From Isoetes taiwanensis (lineage: Eukaryota; Streptophyta; Lycopodiopsida; Isoetales; Isoetaceae): a DNA stretch of 64,000 bases. The position numbers were made by a program, and so were the translations under genes. Of this stretch, positions 11,752-22,790 are shown one piece after another; within the stretch, counting starts at the first letter, position 1; every line of letters begins with the position of its first letter. The stretch covers positions 11,992,669 through 12,056,668 of the forward strand of contig JAJEKV010000013.1 in assembly GCA_021234155.1 (NCBI GenBank), given 5' to 3'. A model generated the notes under the pieces. That model saw only the letters and a list, made by a program, of their open reading frames with translations. It did no database searches and was not told the DNA's origin.

Positions 11752-13227
11752 CTTTCGACCTCTGTCTTTGCAGTTTCTCGTTGACTCTTTAATTCTGCAC
11801 ACCTTGAGCAAACAGCATTCTGTGTCTCCTGGGAATTTTCACAAGACCGAATTCACTTTTCCACAGTCTGATGAAGTGTGAGTAAGAGATGTGCTGAAAC
11901 TGAGTGCAAGTCTCTTTGTATTCGTTAAAAACATCCTTTTTGGTGATGTTATCTGTCAAATGATACTTGTTGTTGTTAGGCAACTTCTCACATGTTTCTC
12001 TAAAATATTTCTCCATCCATGACACAGCAGCAAGCATGCATGGTTACAACTCTTCTTGGTCCACAATGATCATCAATTGCTGGGTTTTTGTCCAGTCTTT
12101 TGTGTATTCTAGACATTCTGGTGAACCCTAAACGGTGGACAACCATAAAGCATTTCTGGCAAACTTCTTGACGGTTAATGTAGTGCAAGAAGGTGTTGCG
12201 GTCTGGTCTTACATGATAAGCCAAGTAGGCATTCTGGTCTGCCAATGTCATTGAACTGTAGTTGTCTCTAATTGCTCGTAATTTAGACATGTTAAATTTG
12301 TATGCAACCCAATGAGCAACATTTAGATCTTAAAAGTCTCCTCATTTTGTGCTCGTCCATAAGGTTTCTTCTTGTTATAGTGGAGCATGCTCTCGAAGTA
12401 AAATCCACCTTGAATTTCTTGGAGGACTGGCTGGAGAATGTGTAATCTCGTTGCACCTCGTTGGTGTCTTCATCTTCTGATGATAGTTCTACTCTGGGGG
12501 TGACCTCCTCTGCCCTTAGTGTTGTGCTTGTAGAGGAAAACAAACCACGTGAAGTTGTACCCAGAAAAGGAGGAGGTACAGTGTTGAATGAAGGCGAAGG
12601 GCCACAAGATGCCATGCCAGCAAATGTTGTTGCAGCTTCTTCACGAGAAGTTCATTCAAACATGTCCCTTAGAGCATACTGAAATTCTGCAAACCCATGT
12701 GTAACCACGGTTGTGTGAAGAGGAGTAGATGCTGCAAGGTCGTCTTCGTTTGTAGTGAAGTCGTGGTGGGAGAAGCGGTGGAGAATCTCGCAGTCTTCTG
12801 AGCGTGCTGCATTCCTTGTTTGTGTAAGTGAAGAAGGAGAAACTACAAATGGCTGGGGTAGTATGTTCCAAAAAAATTGCTGAGGAGGAGCCTTTGTAGT
12901 GTCGGGAGATGGTACAAAAGGTGGTGGAAGATTGCTACGTACAACAGGTGAGGCAATGAAAGGAGGTGGCAGCCGGTTTCCTACTGGACTTGGAGAGGGT
13001 TGGAAAGGTGGTGGCAGTCTACTAGTTACTGGACTCGGAGTATCTTCGAGGAGCAACAAAGACCTTGTCGAAGTAGGAGTCGGAGAAGCATCTGCGTCAC
13101 GTGTTCCATCTGAAGTAGAGGTACTAGAGGAAACAAATGGTGGTGGAAGCTTGTTCACGAAGCGGTTAACCATCTTAAACAACTGCAAAACATTGGGGAC
13201 ATGTAACTCACTGGGCTATTGCTATTC

Positions 13228-14110
13228 GAGAATACAAAAAGCTATTCCAGAATACTATTTGGTGTGATGCATTTGCTGTGTGAATGCATGAATCCTATTC
13301 CAGAATACACTAGTCCAGACTGTCTGGACGAGCCGTATTCCACTTTACGTAGAAAAAGATAACTGACAATACTCTACCTTTAAAAAGGAAAATTGAGCGC
13401 CTCAGTTGCGTATTCCGCTTTCAGAGATTCAATCGCCAGAGCGAATGCCTTCGATTCAACTCACTGCTGTTGTATTTCGATTTACATAGAAAAAATTATG
13501 GACAGGTAAGCATGTGAAGTACATAGTACGTCCTTTTGCTCTGTTCTAGTTTACTTTTGTGCAAGTGTATTCGAATACACTTCGGCCTTCCGCTGTAGTG
13601 TATTCTAATACACTTTTTGCCCTCCAAGCCGAAAGGCAAAGTGTATTCCTGGAATACACTTTGGCCCTTCAGAGCAAAGTGTATTCGAATACACTTTGGC
13701 CTTCGTAGAAAAAGTGTATTCCGAATACACTTTGCCCCCAAAAGGCTTAAGTGTATTCCAGAATACACTATTGCACACAAAAGTAAACTACAACAGAGCA
13801 AAATGACGTACTATGTACTTCACATGCTTACCTGTCAATAATTTTTTCTATGTAAATCGGAATACAGCAACAGTGAGTTGAATCGAAAGCGTTCGCTCTG
13901 GCGACTGAATCTCTGAAAGCGGAATATGCAACTGAGGCGCTCAATTTTCCTTTTTAAAAGTAGAGTATTGTCAGTTATCTTTTTCTATGTAAAGTGGAAT
14001 ACGGCTCGTCCAGACAATCTGGACTAGTGTATTCTGGAATAGGATTCATGCATTCACACAAAGAAATGCATCACACCTTTTGTTCCTAATAGCTTTTGTG
14101 TATTCCTTGC
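13228..14110. mobile_element. Foldback structure: about 330-bp inverted arms around a palindrome cluster
   Basis: The left arm (about 13230-13560) and the right arm (about 13775-14108) are near-identical inverted copies. Both carry, for example, the segment GACAGGTAAGCATGTGAAGT and the segment ATTGAGCGCCTCAGTTGC. Between them lie six imperfect copies of the palindrome AGTGTATTC-GAATACACT, separated by about 35 bp. The whole can fold into one hairpin of about 880 bp. It begins about 40 bp upstream of the DUF7869-like gene's first open frame, so it occupies that gene's promoter position. It could be an inserted foldback element or a structural part of a larger transposon. Confidence 0.85.
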
Positions 14111-15270
14111 GGACCGCCGGGCGAGCTCACGGGCCCGTCGCATGCCTTGGCTGATAACGGGGTTTGAAAAAGTTATATCTATATCAATAAGCAAATCATA
14201 AGTCGCTAAAGCTGAAGTTAAGGAAGCACATTGTAATCACAATTCTCATTTACTAAGGATTCCCCTGGTCAAACTAGAAGGGTCATACACACGCCATAAC
14301 AAATTTTAAGAAACAATAGCTTGGAACACTAGAGCTTGGCATCCAACCTTTCCTACACTTAGAACCAACCTGCAAGCGCAGCCAAAAGGAATAATGTTGA
14401 CTTTCCAGCTTTTAACAGATCTCTCAATTCTTGACCTGCATATTCAGCGAGTTAAAACATTTTACAGGCCACATTACACCAAACAAGTACATGACTTAAA
14501 AGGATGGATTGCTTAGAACGGTTCTTCCCTGACTTCTTACCTGGAGCAGTTTCCTAATGACTATTTCCCAGTCAATCCAGGTTGCAAACCTAGAAGACAA
14601 TCAACGCATGGGATGACTCTGAAGACAACCTGCGTGGCACGTCAAAATACTAATTTTTAAGTGTTAGGATGAACTCATGCTGCTGATTGAGAAGTTACTA
14701 TACCCTGTAGATGTGTACACGCTGCCTTGATCAATTCGTGAAAAGATGGCATAAAAAATAGCAGTACTTCAAAAATCCAGTCCCCATCAACAAACAGGAA
14801 GATTCAGCATTATCTTTAGCCAACATTTTACCTGTTTGCTCCGAATGGGCAAGAAGCCGATGAGCGCTTGTCGGGTGCAGAAGAGCCAGACCCCTTAACG
14901 GACTTGTGCTTATCTTTTCTTTGTATTGATTTTCAATGGGTAGAACATTTATCAAGACCGAAGCTAAATATTGGCTTTCCACCGCATCTGTCGGACCCGT
15001 AAGCACAGGGCCAGCATCAGATTGGATCCAGAACCCACAAGACCGCCAGTTTACAGCCAACAATGGGTTCGGAGCAGTCACCAACATATTCTAGGTATAT
15101 TCTAGCATATACCTAGGATATGCCACCTAAGCAATATTCTAGGTATATTCTAGCATATACCTAGGATATGCCACAAACCCACCTAAGCGAGTGTTTGCCC
15201 CCTAGGGGCAACCCAAAAAACTAGCATAGGGTAGATCTGAGATAAACGGTTGGCTAGTTGGGCATGATGC
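14111..15270. other. Spacer with one unassigned 118-residue frame
   Basis: The only sizeable frame is on the minus strand at 14731-15087, with no recognised domain. Two copies of a 41-bp unit (15086-15126 and 15134-15174, spacing 48 bp) each contain the inverted motif CTAGGTATA…TATACCTAG. No known element was identified. Confidence 0.45.
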
Positions 15271-15274
15271 AGTA

Positions 15275-15420
15275 AAGTGGGGGGAATACACTTTGCCTTT
15301 CGACTGAAGGGCAAAGTGTATTCCGGAATACACTTTGCTCACACGAGAAAGGCAAAGTGTATTCCGAAATATACTTTGCCCTTCTTGTGTAAGAAATGCG
15401 TATTCCGAAATACGTTTGTG
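15275..15420. repeat. Palindrome cluster next to the ParB/methylase-like gene
   Basis: Three tandem palindromes built on AAAGTGTATTCCGGAATACAC, including a 28-bp perfect one at about 15311-15338. They are the same motif family as in the foldback structure at 13.56-13.77 kb. The short open frames across them are produced by the repeat. Confidence 0.88.
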
Positions 15421-15676
15421 GGATTTTTGGAAAAAAATGGTACTTGTTTTTGTTGTTTTTAGCTTCTACAAATCACTTTTTAGTTAAATTAAAACACTAA
15501 AAAACATGATTGTGCAACTTTTTTCTGGCTGTTTTTTCTTCTTTTTGCTTTCGTCAGACGCACAAATTAGCAATTGTTATTCTGGAATACATTTTTCGTT
15601 TCTTTTCTAATCGTGACAGTGTTGATTTAATCATTACTTTGGCAGACAAGAAGGAAGCAAGAAAGCACAGAAGAAA

Positions 15677-16152
15677 GTGTTGAAGCTGATCCAACGGCCA
15701 CATCCAATGAAGCAGACTAAGGACACAGACGAGCCAGCAGTTTATGAAAACTTTCAAACACAGTGGTTCGTAACCAGGGGTGCAGGCAGTAAGTACATCA
15801 CGCTGACTTTTCTTCACGTTTGCAAAAGCCCTGGAAATAAACGCTATGCTGACTCCGAGTTTGTCAACCTTGGGACAATAAAAGATGTTTTGAGGTTGCC
15901 GGGCAAGGAGGTCAAGTGGGGAGGCTATCTTTCAAGACCTCCCAGGGCTACATTGTGGTGGACATTGCAAGCTTCAGAATCATCAGTGTGCAACCACAAG
16001 CACTGTACAAGTACATCTCCCATTACCGGAACAAACAAAGCCTAGCTTCCATTATTAGGCAGGTTTGTGCCAGTCAGAGCGAGGACTTTCCCGTTAGTGA
16101 GTCCGAGCATGAGGAAGAAGCTGAAGAATCTCCTTCTACGCAGATCACTTAA
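15677..16152 (+). pseudogene. N-terminal part of ParB/methylase-like gene
   Basis: Open from 15677 (MLKLIQRPHPMKQTKDTDEP), this segment reads through FVNLGTIKDVLRLPGKEVKWG. It then needs a one-base shift near 15930 to continue as SFKTSQGYIVVDIASFRIIS and SLASIIRQVCASQSEDF, followed by an acidic EHEEEAEES patch. No domain is recognised here on its own. It is placed with the following segments because the strand, codon phase and spacing are consistent, and because the next segment follows within a few codons. The start codon is uncertain; exons further upstream are possible. Confidence 0.5.
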
Positions 16153-16613
16153 GGAACCTGAAGGACAGAATAAGGAGCAACCCAAATGCTCATGTGGCCT
16201 CTATTGTTGTCCTTGTTGACAGGGAGCAGTGCACAAGCCCCTAAGACTATGACAGGGAAAATGCAGAGACATACACGCACTATGTCTTGGGGGGAAACCA
16301 CAGCTTTAAAGCCAGAAGGCAACTGTACAAGGAAAAGAACAACCCGAGATATCTCTCAGTTCTTTGTGCAGTTTACTGTGGCCTGACAGACGAGGAAGCA
16401 AAAATTGTGGCCAATACGCACAACGCTGATAACGAGTACAAACTAAAGATGAGCTTTGTCGACAAGATAAGGTTCATGCACAGGGAGTACATTATATTGG
16501 AGCTTAAGTAGGCGTGTGCGATAGAGTGCTGCCTTAAGTACGATGAGGCGAACAAACGGCAGTCACTGATAAGCCACGATAACTGGTTTCAGCTTGCCTT
16601 TAGAGATGGTCGA
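16148..16613 (+). pseudogene. ParB/sulfiredoxin-like domain exon
   Basis: In one frame with two stops (16240 and 16509 region) the segment encodes LRNLKDRIRSNPNAHVASIV, then YVLGGNHSFKARRQLYKE, then GLTDEEAKIVANTHNADN and KMSFVDKIRFMHREY. The layout is a β-strand, a Gly-Gly-Asn-His-containing turn and a helix, then L(T/S)DEEA and an Asn-x-Asp-Asn helix. That is the pattern of ParB-N/sulfiredoxin-like domains, where a GNH or GERR motif is followed by an NxxR/DN helix. Such domains in phages often accompany DNA methylases. The exon ends at a gtatgt donor at 16614. The identification is by pattern and needs a profile search. Confidence 0.5.
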
Positions 16614-16696
16614 GTATGTTAGTTTTGTATTCCAGAATACGTTTTGTGTGTTATTTGCCGTTGAATGCTCTAACAGCCTTTCCTTTCCGAGTGCAG
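16614..16696 (+). other. Intron carrying one palindrome
   Basis: It has a GTATGT donor and a GTGCAG acceptor and is 83 bp long. It contains TATTCCAGAATAC, one copy of the palindrome family found throughout this locus. The flanking coding sequence reads continuously across it (AFRDGR to IWELQNEIFN). Confidence 0.6.
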
Positions 16697-16925
16697 ATCT
16701 GGGAGCTTCAGAACGAAATATTTAATATGTTTGAGCGGGGAGAGCTGAAGAGCAAGGAAGAGGTGTCTAACAAAAGAAGGGCTCCAACGTCCCAAAAAAA
16801 GAGATGACCATTACAGTGTGGAGGGAGATGCAGGGCTTCACAGATATGGAGTTGCTAGAAAGGCTCCGCCAGAAAGTTGTCGACAAAGACTTCACACTGG
16901 AAGAAATATCCAAGGAACTGCACAA
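16697..16925 (+). pseudogene. Linker exon of ParB/methylase-like gene
   Basis: Encodes IWELQNEIFNMFERGELKSK, then after a one-base slip in a run of seven A's, EMTITVWREMQGFTDMELLE and KVVDKDFTLEEISKELHK. It is predicted to be helical, with no catalytic motif recognised. It ends at a gtaagt donor at 16926. The homopolymer slip could be a real frameshift or a consensus error. Confidence 0.5.
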
Positions 16926-17211
16926 GTAAGTTGATACTCAAGTTCCGTTTGTTATTCCGGAATATACTTTTGCTTGAACGTGAAGCAAAAGTGTATTCCG
17001 GATTACACTTTTGCTTTCGTTGTAAAAAAGAGTGTATTCCAGAATCCACTTTTGCTTTACAGTGAAAGCAAAAGTGTATTCCGGAATACACTTTTGCTCT
17101 ACCTCTGTGGTGTTTGGGTATTCCGGAATACGCTGCTAGTTCTCCTTTTCTTTTTTTCTTTTTTTTTAGTTTGTTTATGGCACACTAATTTTCGGCTTTG
17201 TTGACTTTCAG
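16926..17211 (+). other. Intron with a palindrome cluster
   Basis: GTAAGT donor and TTTCAG acceptor. It carries five copies of the palindrome family between about 16960 and 17132, including GTGTATTCCGGAATACAC flanked by AAGCAAAA/TTTTGCTC. The palindromes fill most of the intron, and none lies in the neighbouring exons. Confidence 0.65.
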
Positions 17212-17473
17212 CCAAAAAAATGTTATAACGTGCCAGACATGTTTAATGGAGCAGTTGAACGTGGACAGCTGGAGAGGTGTAAAGAGCTCTACCCCATTGC
17301 TACCTCCGATGAGCGTATTATTCAATATGCTCCAAATTTTGAGGGCTGGGTACGTCTCCTTCCTATTTTTAATATTTCTCTATTTCTTTGTGATGTTGGC
17401 GTGACTTTAATTACCAACATAGCAAGAAGAAGAACAAGGACCTACCAGAGGGATTCATGCACCTGGTAAGGAC
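17212..17473 (+). pseudogene. Two short exons of ParB/methylase-like gene
   Basis: The first (17212-17349) encodes PKKCYNVPDMFNGAVERGQL and ELYPIATSDERIIQYAPNFEGW, bounded by TTTCAG and a gtacgt donor. The second (about 17421-17473) encodes KKKNKDLPEGFMHL between an ACATAG acceptor and a gtaagg donor. No domain recognised. Confidence 0.45.
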
Positions 17474-17585
17474 AGCTCGAGAGGAGAGGATGTTAAGCGG
17501 ATAGGCGGATTGTAGATGTTGAGCCATCCAACTACGAGAGGTTTTCTATGTTCGACTAAAATAACTTTTTTTCCATCGTTCATAG

Positions 17586-17970
17586 GGACTGCACGAAGTT
17601 GCCTGGAACGATAAAGCCACAAGATTTTACCTTGGTCATAGGAGACTTGCCATATGGCTTTAAGCTGAAGGATAGCCGCTACGACGACCAGCCTTTTAAG
17701 AATTCAGAATTTAATGCTTTCGTCGACGGCATTAAGCAGGTTACCACAGCAAAGCATTGGCATCTTGTTGTGTTCCACTCTAGCATGCAGGCCGGACTTG
17801 TGGAAGCTACTTTCAAGAACTACTTCGGTTCTTTTATTTTTTTTGAGGTAAGATTAGATATGTATATTAATAGAAAACAGTATGTACAATGAAACCCTCT
17901 CAGGAGTAAATAGAAAGCATTACAGCTTAAGACGATGTCTACTTCGGTTCTCCTGTGCAAGCCGGTTATG
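17586..17970 (+). pseudogene. Adenine-methyltransferase-like exon(s)
   Basis: Between a TTCATAG acceptor and a gtaaga donor (17848) the exon encodes KPQDFTLVIGDLPYGFKLKD, then HWHLVVFHSSMQAGLVEATF. A hydrophobic strand followed by D-L-P-Y-G is the DPPY-type catalytic motif IV of amino-methyltransferases, with Leu at the second position. The following WHLVVFH strand and helix fit the class I methyltransferase fold. A further short exon near 17905-17980 shows VYFGSPVQAGYENMVW after in-frame stops. No SAM-binding FxGxG was found, so the enzyme is incomplete or the motif is missed. The substrate is unknown; DNA adenine is the natural guess. Confidence 0.45.
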
Positions 17971-20780
17971 AAAATATGGTCTGGTGAGTTCAAATTGATA
18001 CTTTCTTTCGTTCAAGTTTAGAATCATCGTTGTAGTTGTAACTCACTTGTCTCTTGCTAAATTATTTATTATTGGCTACAAACTACTGCAAATTTGATGT
18101 ACTAAAAAAAATTAATAATAAAATTATTATTATTGCTACCTTATTTGGATGTCTTCGAATTCCTAGTGAAATTCCTGGTGTACTAATATCTAAAATTTTG
18201 CCATTTTCAAATGCTCTTTTCTTCGAAAAGGATCAATTTTTAAAGCATGGTGTTTTTTTTAAGGGAATCTTTGAAATGGGAGTGATACAACACTCCCGTT
18301 TAATTTGCAATCATGTCATGACATGTGTGAAAAACTTTGGCCCAATTCGGTTGTGAGATGAATAATAAAATCAGATTCAAAGTGGACATTAAATTTGGTC
18401 AATGCATTTTCTTGTGATAGGAAAAGGTATGCGTATTCAAATGATAATATCTCATGTGTTAATTAATATTTTTTGTTGATTTCTGGATCTAATATCAAAA
18501 AAAATTATTAGAAAAACATGTGAAAGAAGATTTGACTTAATTTGAAACTGAAATGATGGAGAGATATGTGTTTAAAATGGAAGGTTATAATACCAATTTC
18601 AAAAACAAAAAACTAGTGAGATACATATGCTTATAGTCTGATAGTTGGATTTTTGCAAAAAGGACAAATGGCACTTGAACTAGACAACAAGAAGTGCTAG
18701 TACTCAAAAACCCAAGAGAAAATAATCTAGGAGCCATGAGAAATTGCAGAATGAACTGGGTGACTTACCCACCTCGGAACTGCGAATTGGCTCAGCCAAC
18801 GGACTCAGGACATGAGCAGAAGACCAATCCTTGGTCAAGAAGCGCCAAAGGACCTCAAGTCTGACACACTTGTAGTCAATTATCCCAGGTGATGCTTACG
18901 AATATTGTTTGGTGAGGCATGCGTATTCCCTTATCTGGAAAAACTGACCATATAATTTGCCTCCTAAGGTAATTTTGACATTCCAAACTAAATGGCAAAA
19001 CCGAATTTCCATTTTGGAGTCTTCTTACTTCACGTTCCGAACGAAATACCGAAGTCGAATTGCCATTTTGGAGTCCTCTTCCTGGCCAAAGGGCAGAACA
19101 GTTGGATTTCTACCTAGTAGCCCACAGGACGTTTCGCAGTTAGATATGTTTTCCCAGACAGATCATGGATTTTTTTTAATCTGCTCATAATATTGTCCAT
19201 GATGGAGAATTGAACGGTGGGGAACAGAACTCCTCGGAACCTTTTGGGGTCCGTCTTCTGGGGTATGGCCTCTTCCCTCTTGTGTGGCCGCAGTGCAAAG
19301 TCCTATCCTGTTCGACGTGGAGAAGGTTGCCAGGTTGCCTACCTAACAATAGGCTGCCCAGATGAAGCAGTAGGTGTTCTGTCACCTTTGTCTGTGCCGG
19401 TTTCAACTAAGATTTGGCACCATGGCATCACATAGAGGGAGGGTCTCAATTCCAAAAAAAAGATCCTTAAAAACCCTTTGGAAGCAGCTTTCCTCAAAAC
19501 TCTTCTATGGAAGGCCCTGGTGTTGCCCCCACCACAAGACCACATAATCACCATTTTTTCTACTTGAGTTCTTAGATTTGCAGATGATGTTGAGGTAAAG
19601 AAAGATCCATTTAAGTTAATACAATGCACTTGAAGTCAAGCTTAGAAAAAGGTATTTATTTTGAAGTCAATCTTGGTCAAATTGTGCACTAGAAAACTCT
19701 GGGAGATAACTATTTGAAAATTGGAAGCCATTATATTGAAGTTTGGAAGAGCTCTTGTCATGATACCTTAAGTTTTAGCATCATTTTGGCTTTTCTATTC
19801 CATCCCCAAACCAATTTTGGTCTTAGCATCCTTTGGTTGTTCTTTTCACTCCATTTCACCAACAGATGTCGTCAATTTTTGCCCGCTTATCTAAACGGTT
19901 CTTAAACTTATCATGATACCCTGCAAAGATATTATTATCTTGCTGCTCCTTTTTGGCAGCCTGGAGAATAAGCATGCAAAACCCACTGACTAGTGTAGGT
20001 TCTCTTGTCAGGCTGTGGAGCATAAGCAAGGCTTGGAAATTGAGGTGCATTTTATGCATGATTTGAAATGCGGATAGAACATTAGCAACCATGATTGTGT
20101 TAGCTACGTCGTGGCATACGAGGATTTCATTCCTCTAGGATGATATAAAAATCGTGAAATAGGTTGAAAGGGCAAACATCTGGAGGTATTTGTTGTTATA
20201 GAATAACCTCTATAGATATGCCTCTACTAGTTGTCCACTAGTGTTGGGAACAATGGAGAGTGTAGCCAACATATATTGTGAATAAGTATGCCTAAGGCAA
20301 CTCTATTCATCATTTGTTTGTAGTTTCATAATTCTAATGATACTACAACTACAAGTTAGTTGTGTAATCATAATGATTAATTATAAAATGGGTTTTTGTG
20401 GTTTTGTGGGAAAGAATCCATAACCAATTTGTGATTGAGATCCCGGAAAAGAACCCTTATTAATTTAATATAAGTCTGTCTTAAGTTGGACTTGATTTAA
20501 CAACTTGGACTAACAAAAACAAAGGTCTGTATCTTATGCTAAGACCAAGAAGTTATCTTCTATAAAGTAAGTATAGGTTGAGGAGATTCTAATTTCCAAG
20601 AGATGGTGGTGTCTCTAGGAGAGTACTATGATTAAAATTAAACCTCAAACAAGGCGGTGATAGACAAAATGTCAATTGTAAGAATTGTTGATTGAAATGA
20701 TTAAGTATGTTTGTTTTAGTACTAACCATGGCATCTGACTATCTGGGAATATTTTGTTTTGGGTGACAAGCTTATGGCTC

Positions 20781-20932
20781 TCAAAATACTTATAAACAGA
20801 GCTTAGAAAGTGGAGTCAAAACTCTTATAAACATGACTTAGAGAGTGGTCAAAATCTTATAAGCAGGGCTTAGATAGTAGTCAAAACTCTTATAAGCAGG
20901 GCTTAGGGAATTGCCAAAACTCTTCTAAGCAT
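20781..20932. repeat. Minisatellite, about five imperfect 30-40 bp units
   Basis: Units follow the consensus TCAAAACTCTTATAAGCAGG then GCTTAGA, with spacing varying between about 30 and 40 bp and base substitutions between units. Non-coding. Confidence 0.75.
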
Positions 20933-22599
20933 ATTATTCAAGCTGAATAATAGACAAAGCTTTTGTTAAGTTATAAATTGGATTGTATATAGCTTTAAAA
21001 TTCATTACCAAAAGCAAAGGATTGCTAATTAGCTAACTTTCAAAAGGGGGGGAGAAAAAGGTTTCCTAGCCTCATTAAAGAAAAATCAAGATGGAATGCA
21101 ACTTGAGTCAAGAATGTAAAATGGCCACAATTGGCACGGGGACATGTTACACATGCTAGGCCCAAAGAACACCATGATCAAGTACCAACTTAAAATTTAC
21201 CACAGAGTTGTCTTGTTTGATGAAGGTAGATTGCTTAACATAATTAGCACAAGTTTAAGGACATATAGGTTATTAGACTTAGGAAGAAAATTTTTCTAAA
21301 GGAATGGCATTGTCCTGGTAGGGTCAGGCATATAACGGCATAGAACAAGGCGCGGAGTCTGTATCAAACCTCTTTATTATCAAAGTAGTATATATAAATG
21401 TGGCTGGGTTCCTAAGATGTAGCAGATAATATGTAGAAGACTTAATCTAGGATTACGTTTGAACATTACACTCTTGCTATTTTCGAATCCCTTTTAAGAT
21501 TAAACGTTACACTAGAAATTGTATTGCGTTTTGCCTATAAAATTGCCATTCTCAAGGAATATGCTATTGGCATTCTATTTGATAAAACCAAAAGGGAGTT
21601 TATGAAGGATTTGGCTAAGGATTCTTGATAATGCTTGGAGCAAGAGAATCAACTCTCGGAGTTGTGATGGAGAATCCAATTGGAATTCATGAGAAAATAC
21701 ATGAATCAATTAGTCATAATTTATGTATTGTCTTTTGAGAGAGCAAGGTCTCCAGAAATGCAAGAGTTAACTTGGGTTGAGCTTGCAATAAGACTAATAA
21801 GATTTTGATGAAAGACTGGATTATGAATTTACAAGGTGGTAAGGTTGTTCGAATCTTCCTTCTAATTAGATCCGAGTAGGTCTATTGTTGTTATCATCGT
21901 ATTGACTATAAGCATAAAGAAGCTGATCTTCTGTAGCATGGTATTTTTAGATCTAGGATCAAGAATATTGAATTCACACTGGTTAGCGAATACGCCTGAC
22001 TAGAATCAGGTACTTAGTTGCACCAGGTATGAACTAAGATAGAGGCCGGACTTTCAATCTAGCCCAAGGGAATTGGTAAATCCGTCATAAGGTACTTCAG
22101 GTTCTTGATGGAAACAATAGATGCAAGGTTCCAAATAAGTATTGTGATACTAGTGGCAAGGTAAGAGCCATAAGAACATTAGTCAAAGATGTCTTTATAT
22201 ATTAGACTCAGGGAGGGTCAAGAAGACCGTATATGAGTCGAGTTAGAGCTTGTGCATGAAATAGGAGTGCACCATCTATTCCACTAAACCAACTCAAGAA
22301 AGCAATATCATCCACGAATAGCATAATAACTCCAATGACGACACTACACCTAGCCCTTAGCTATGTGGTAACTCTTGAGACGATTTTAGGCACTCGCATT
22401 TGGAAGGTGCACAATATGAGATATTGCAGAGTACTTGATCTTGTGGCGAGATCAGTCACTCTCGGAAGTTACGTGGGAGAGTGAAGAGTACATGCAGCAT
22501 GATCCCCAATTGACTCAAAATCCACGGAGGCCATGGAAGGAGTATTAGAGCAAAACAAGGTCGTTTGCAAGTAGGACGTTTGCAAAGAATAAGCTACAG

Positions 22600-22790
22600 A
22601 TCCATGGCCATGGGGTGACCAAGGTAACGGGTTTCCGAAGGGCCTAGTTGACAAAACCATGGTCACAAGGTGACCTCGAGAATGAGTTTCCATAGGGACT
22701 TGACAACGAAACCATGGTCACAAGGTGAACCAATGGGTTTCCGAAGGGAATAGACAATGAAACTATGGTCACAAGGTGAACCTACAACAA
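22600..22790. repeat. Imperfect tandem repeat, about 60-bp units
   Basis: Three to four units share CCATGGTCACAAGGTGA and GGGTTTCCGAAGGG. Units differ by point changes and small indels. No coding function is apparent. Confidence 0.75.

Larger units (their letters stand above)
9593..13188 (-). pseudogene. DUF7869-like transposon gene, multiply broken
   Basis: This is a long minus-strand gene of the uncharacterised family often catalogued as DUF7869, found in repetitive copies in plants and animals. In order: a proline-rich N-terminus with repeated LPPPF motifs (12652-13188); a Ser/Glu-rich segment (12292-12615); the conserved N-terminal VCQKCFMVVHRLGFTRMSRI (12000-12290); an HTH-like or Lys-rich segment; an intron at about 11345-11406 with gt/ag ends; then LYLQFDNTTRENKN and LVGHTHDQIDQMFSRFS (10775-11362). 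Those last two motifs, an Asp-Asn and a Gly-His-Thr-His-x2-Ile-Asp, are typical of the family and resemble an RNase H-like DDE core. A WVAKVLDTV…KIHWL module (9952-10170) and an acidic tail ending at 9593 follow. Frameshifts lie near 10.8, 11.25 and 11.8 kb, and a MITE and a 68-bp duplication also interrupt it. The assignment is from motif memory. Confidence 0.65.

Noticed and set aside
13496..13841. 101- and 74-residue frames with repeated KCIRIH-like motifs
   Set aside because: They come from the palindrome array; both strands show the same motif because the DNA is palindromic.
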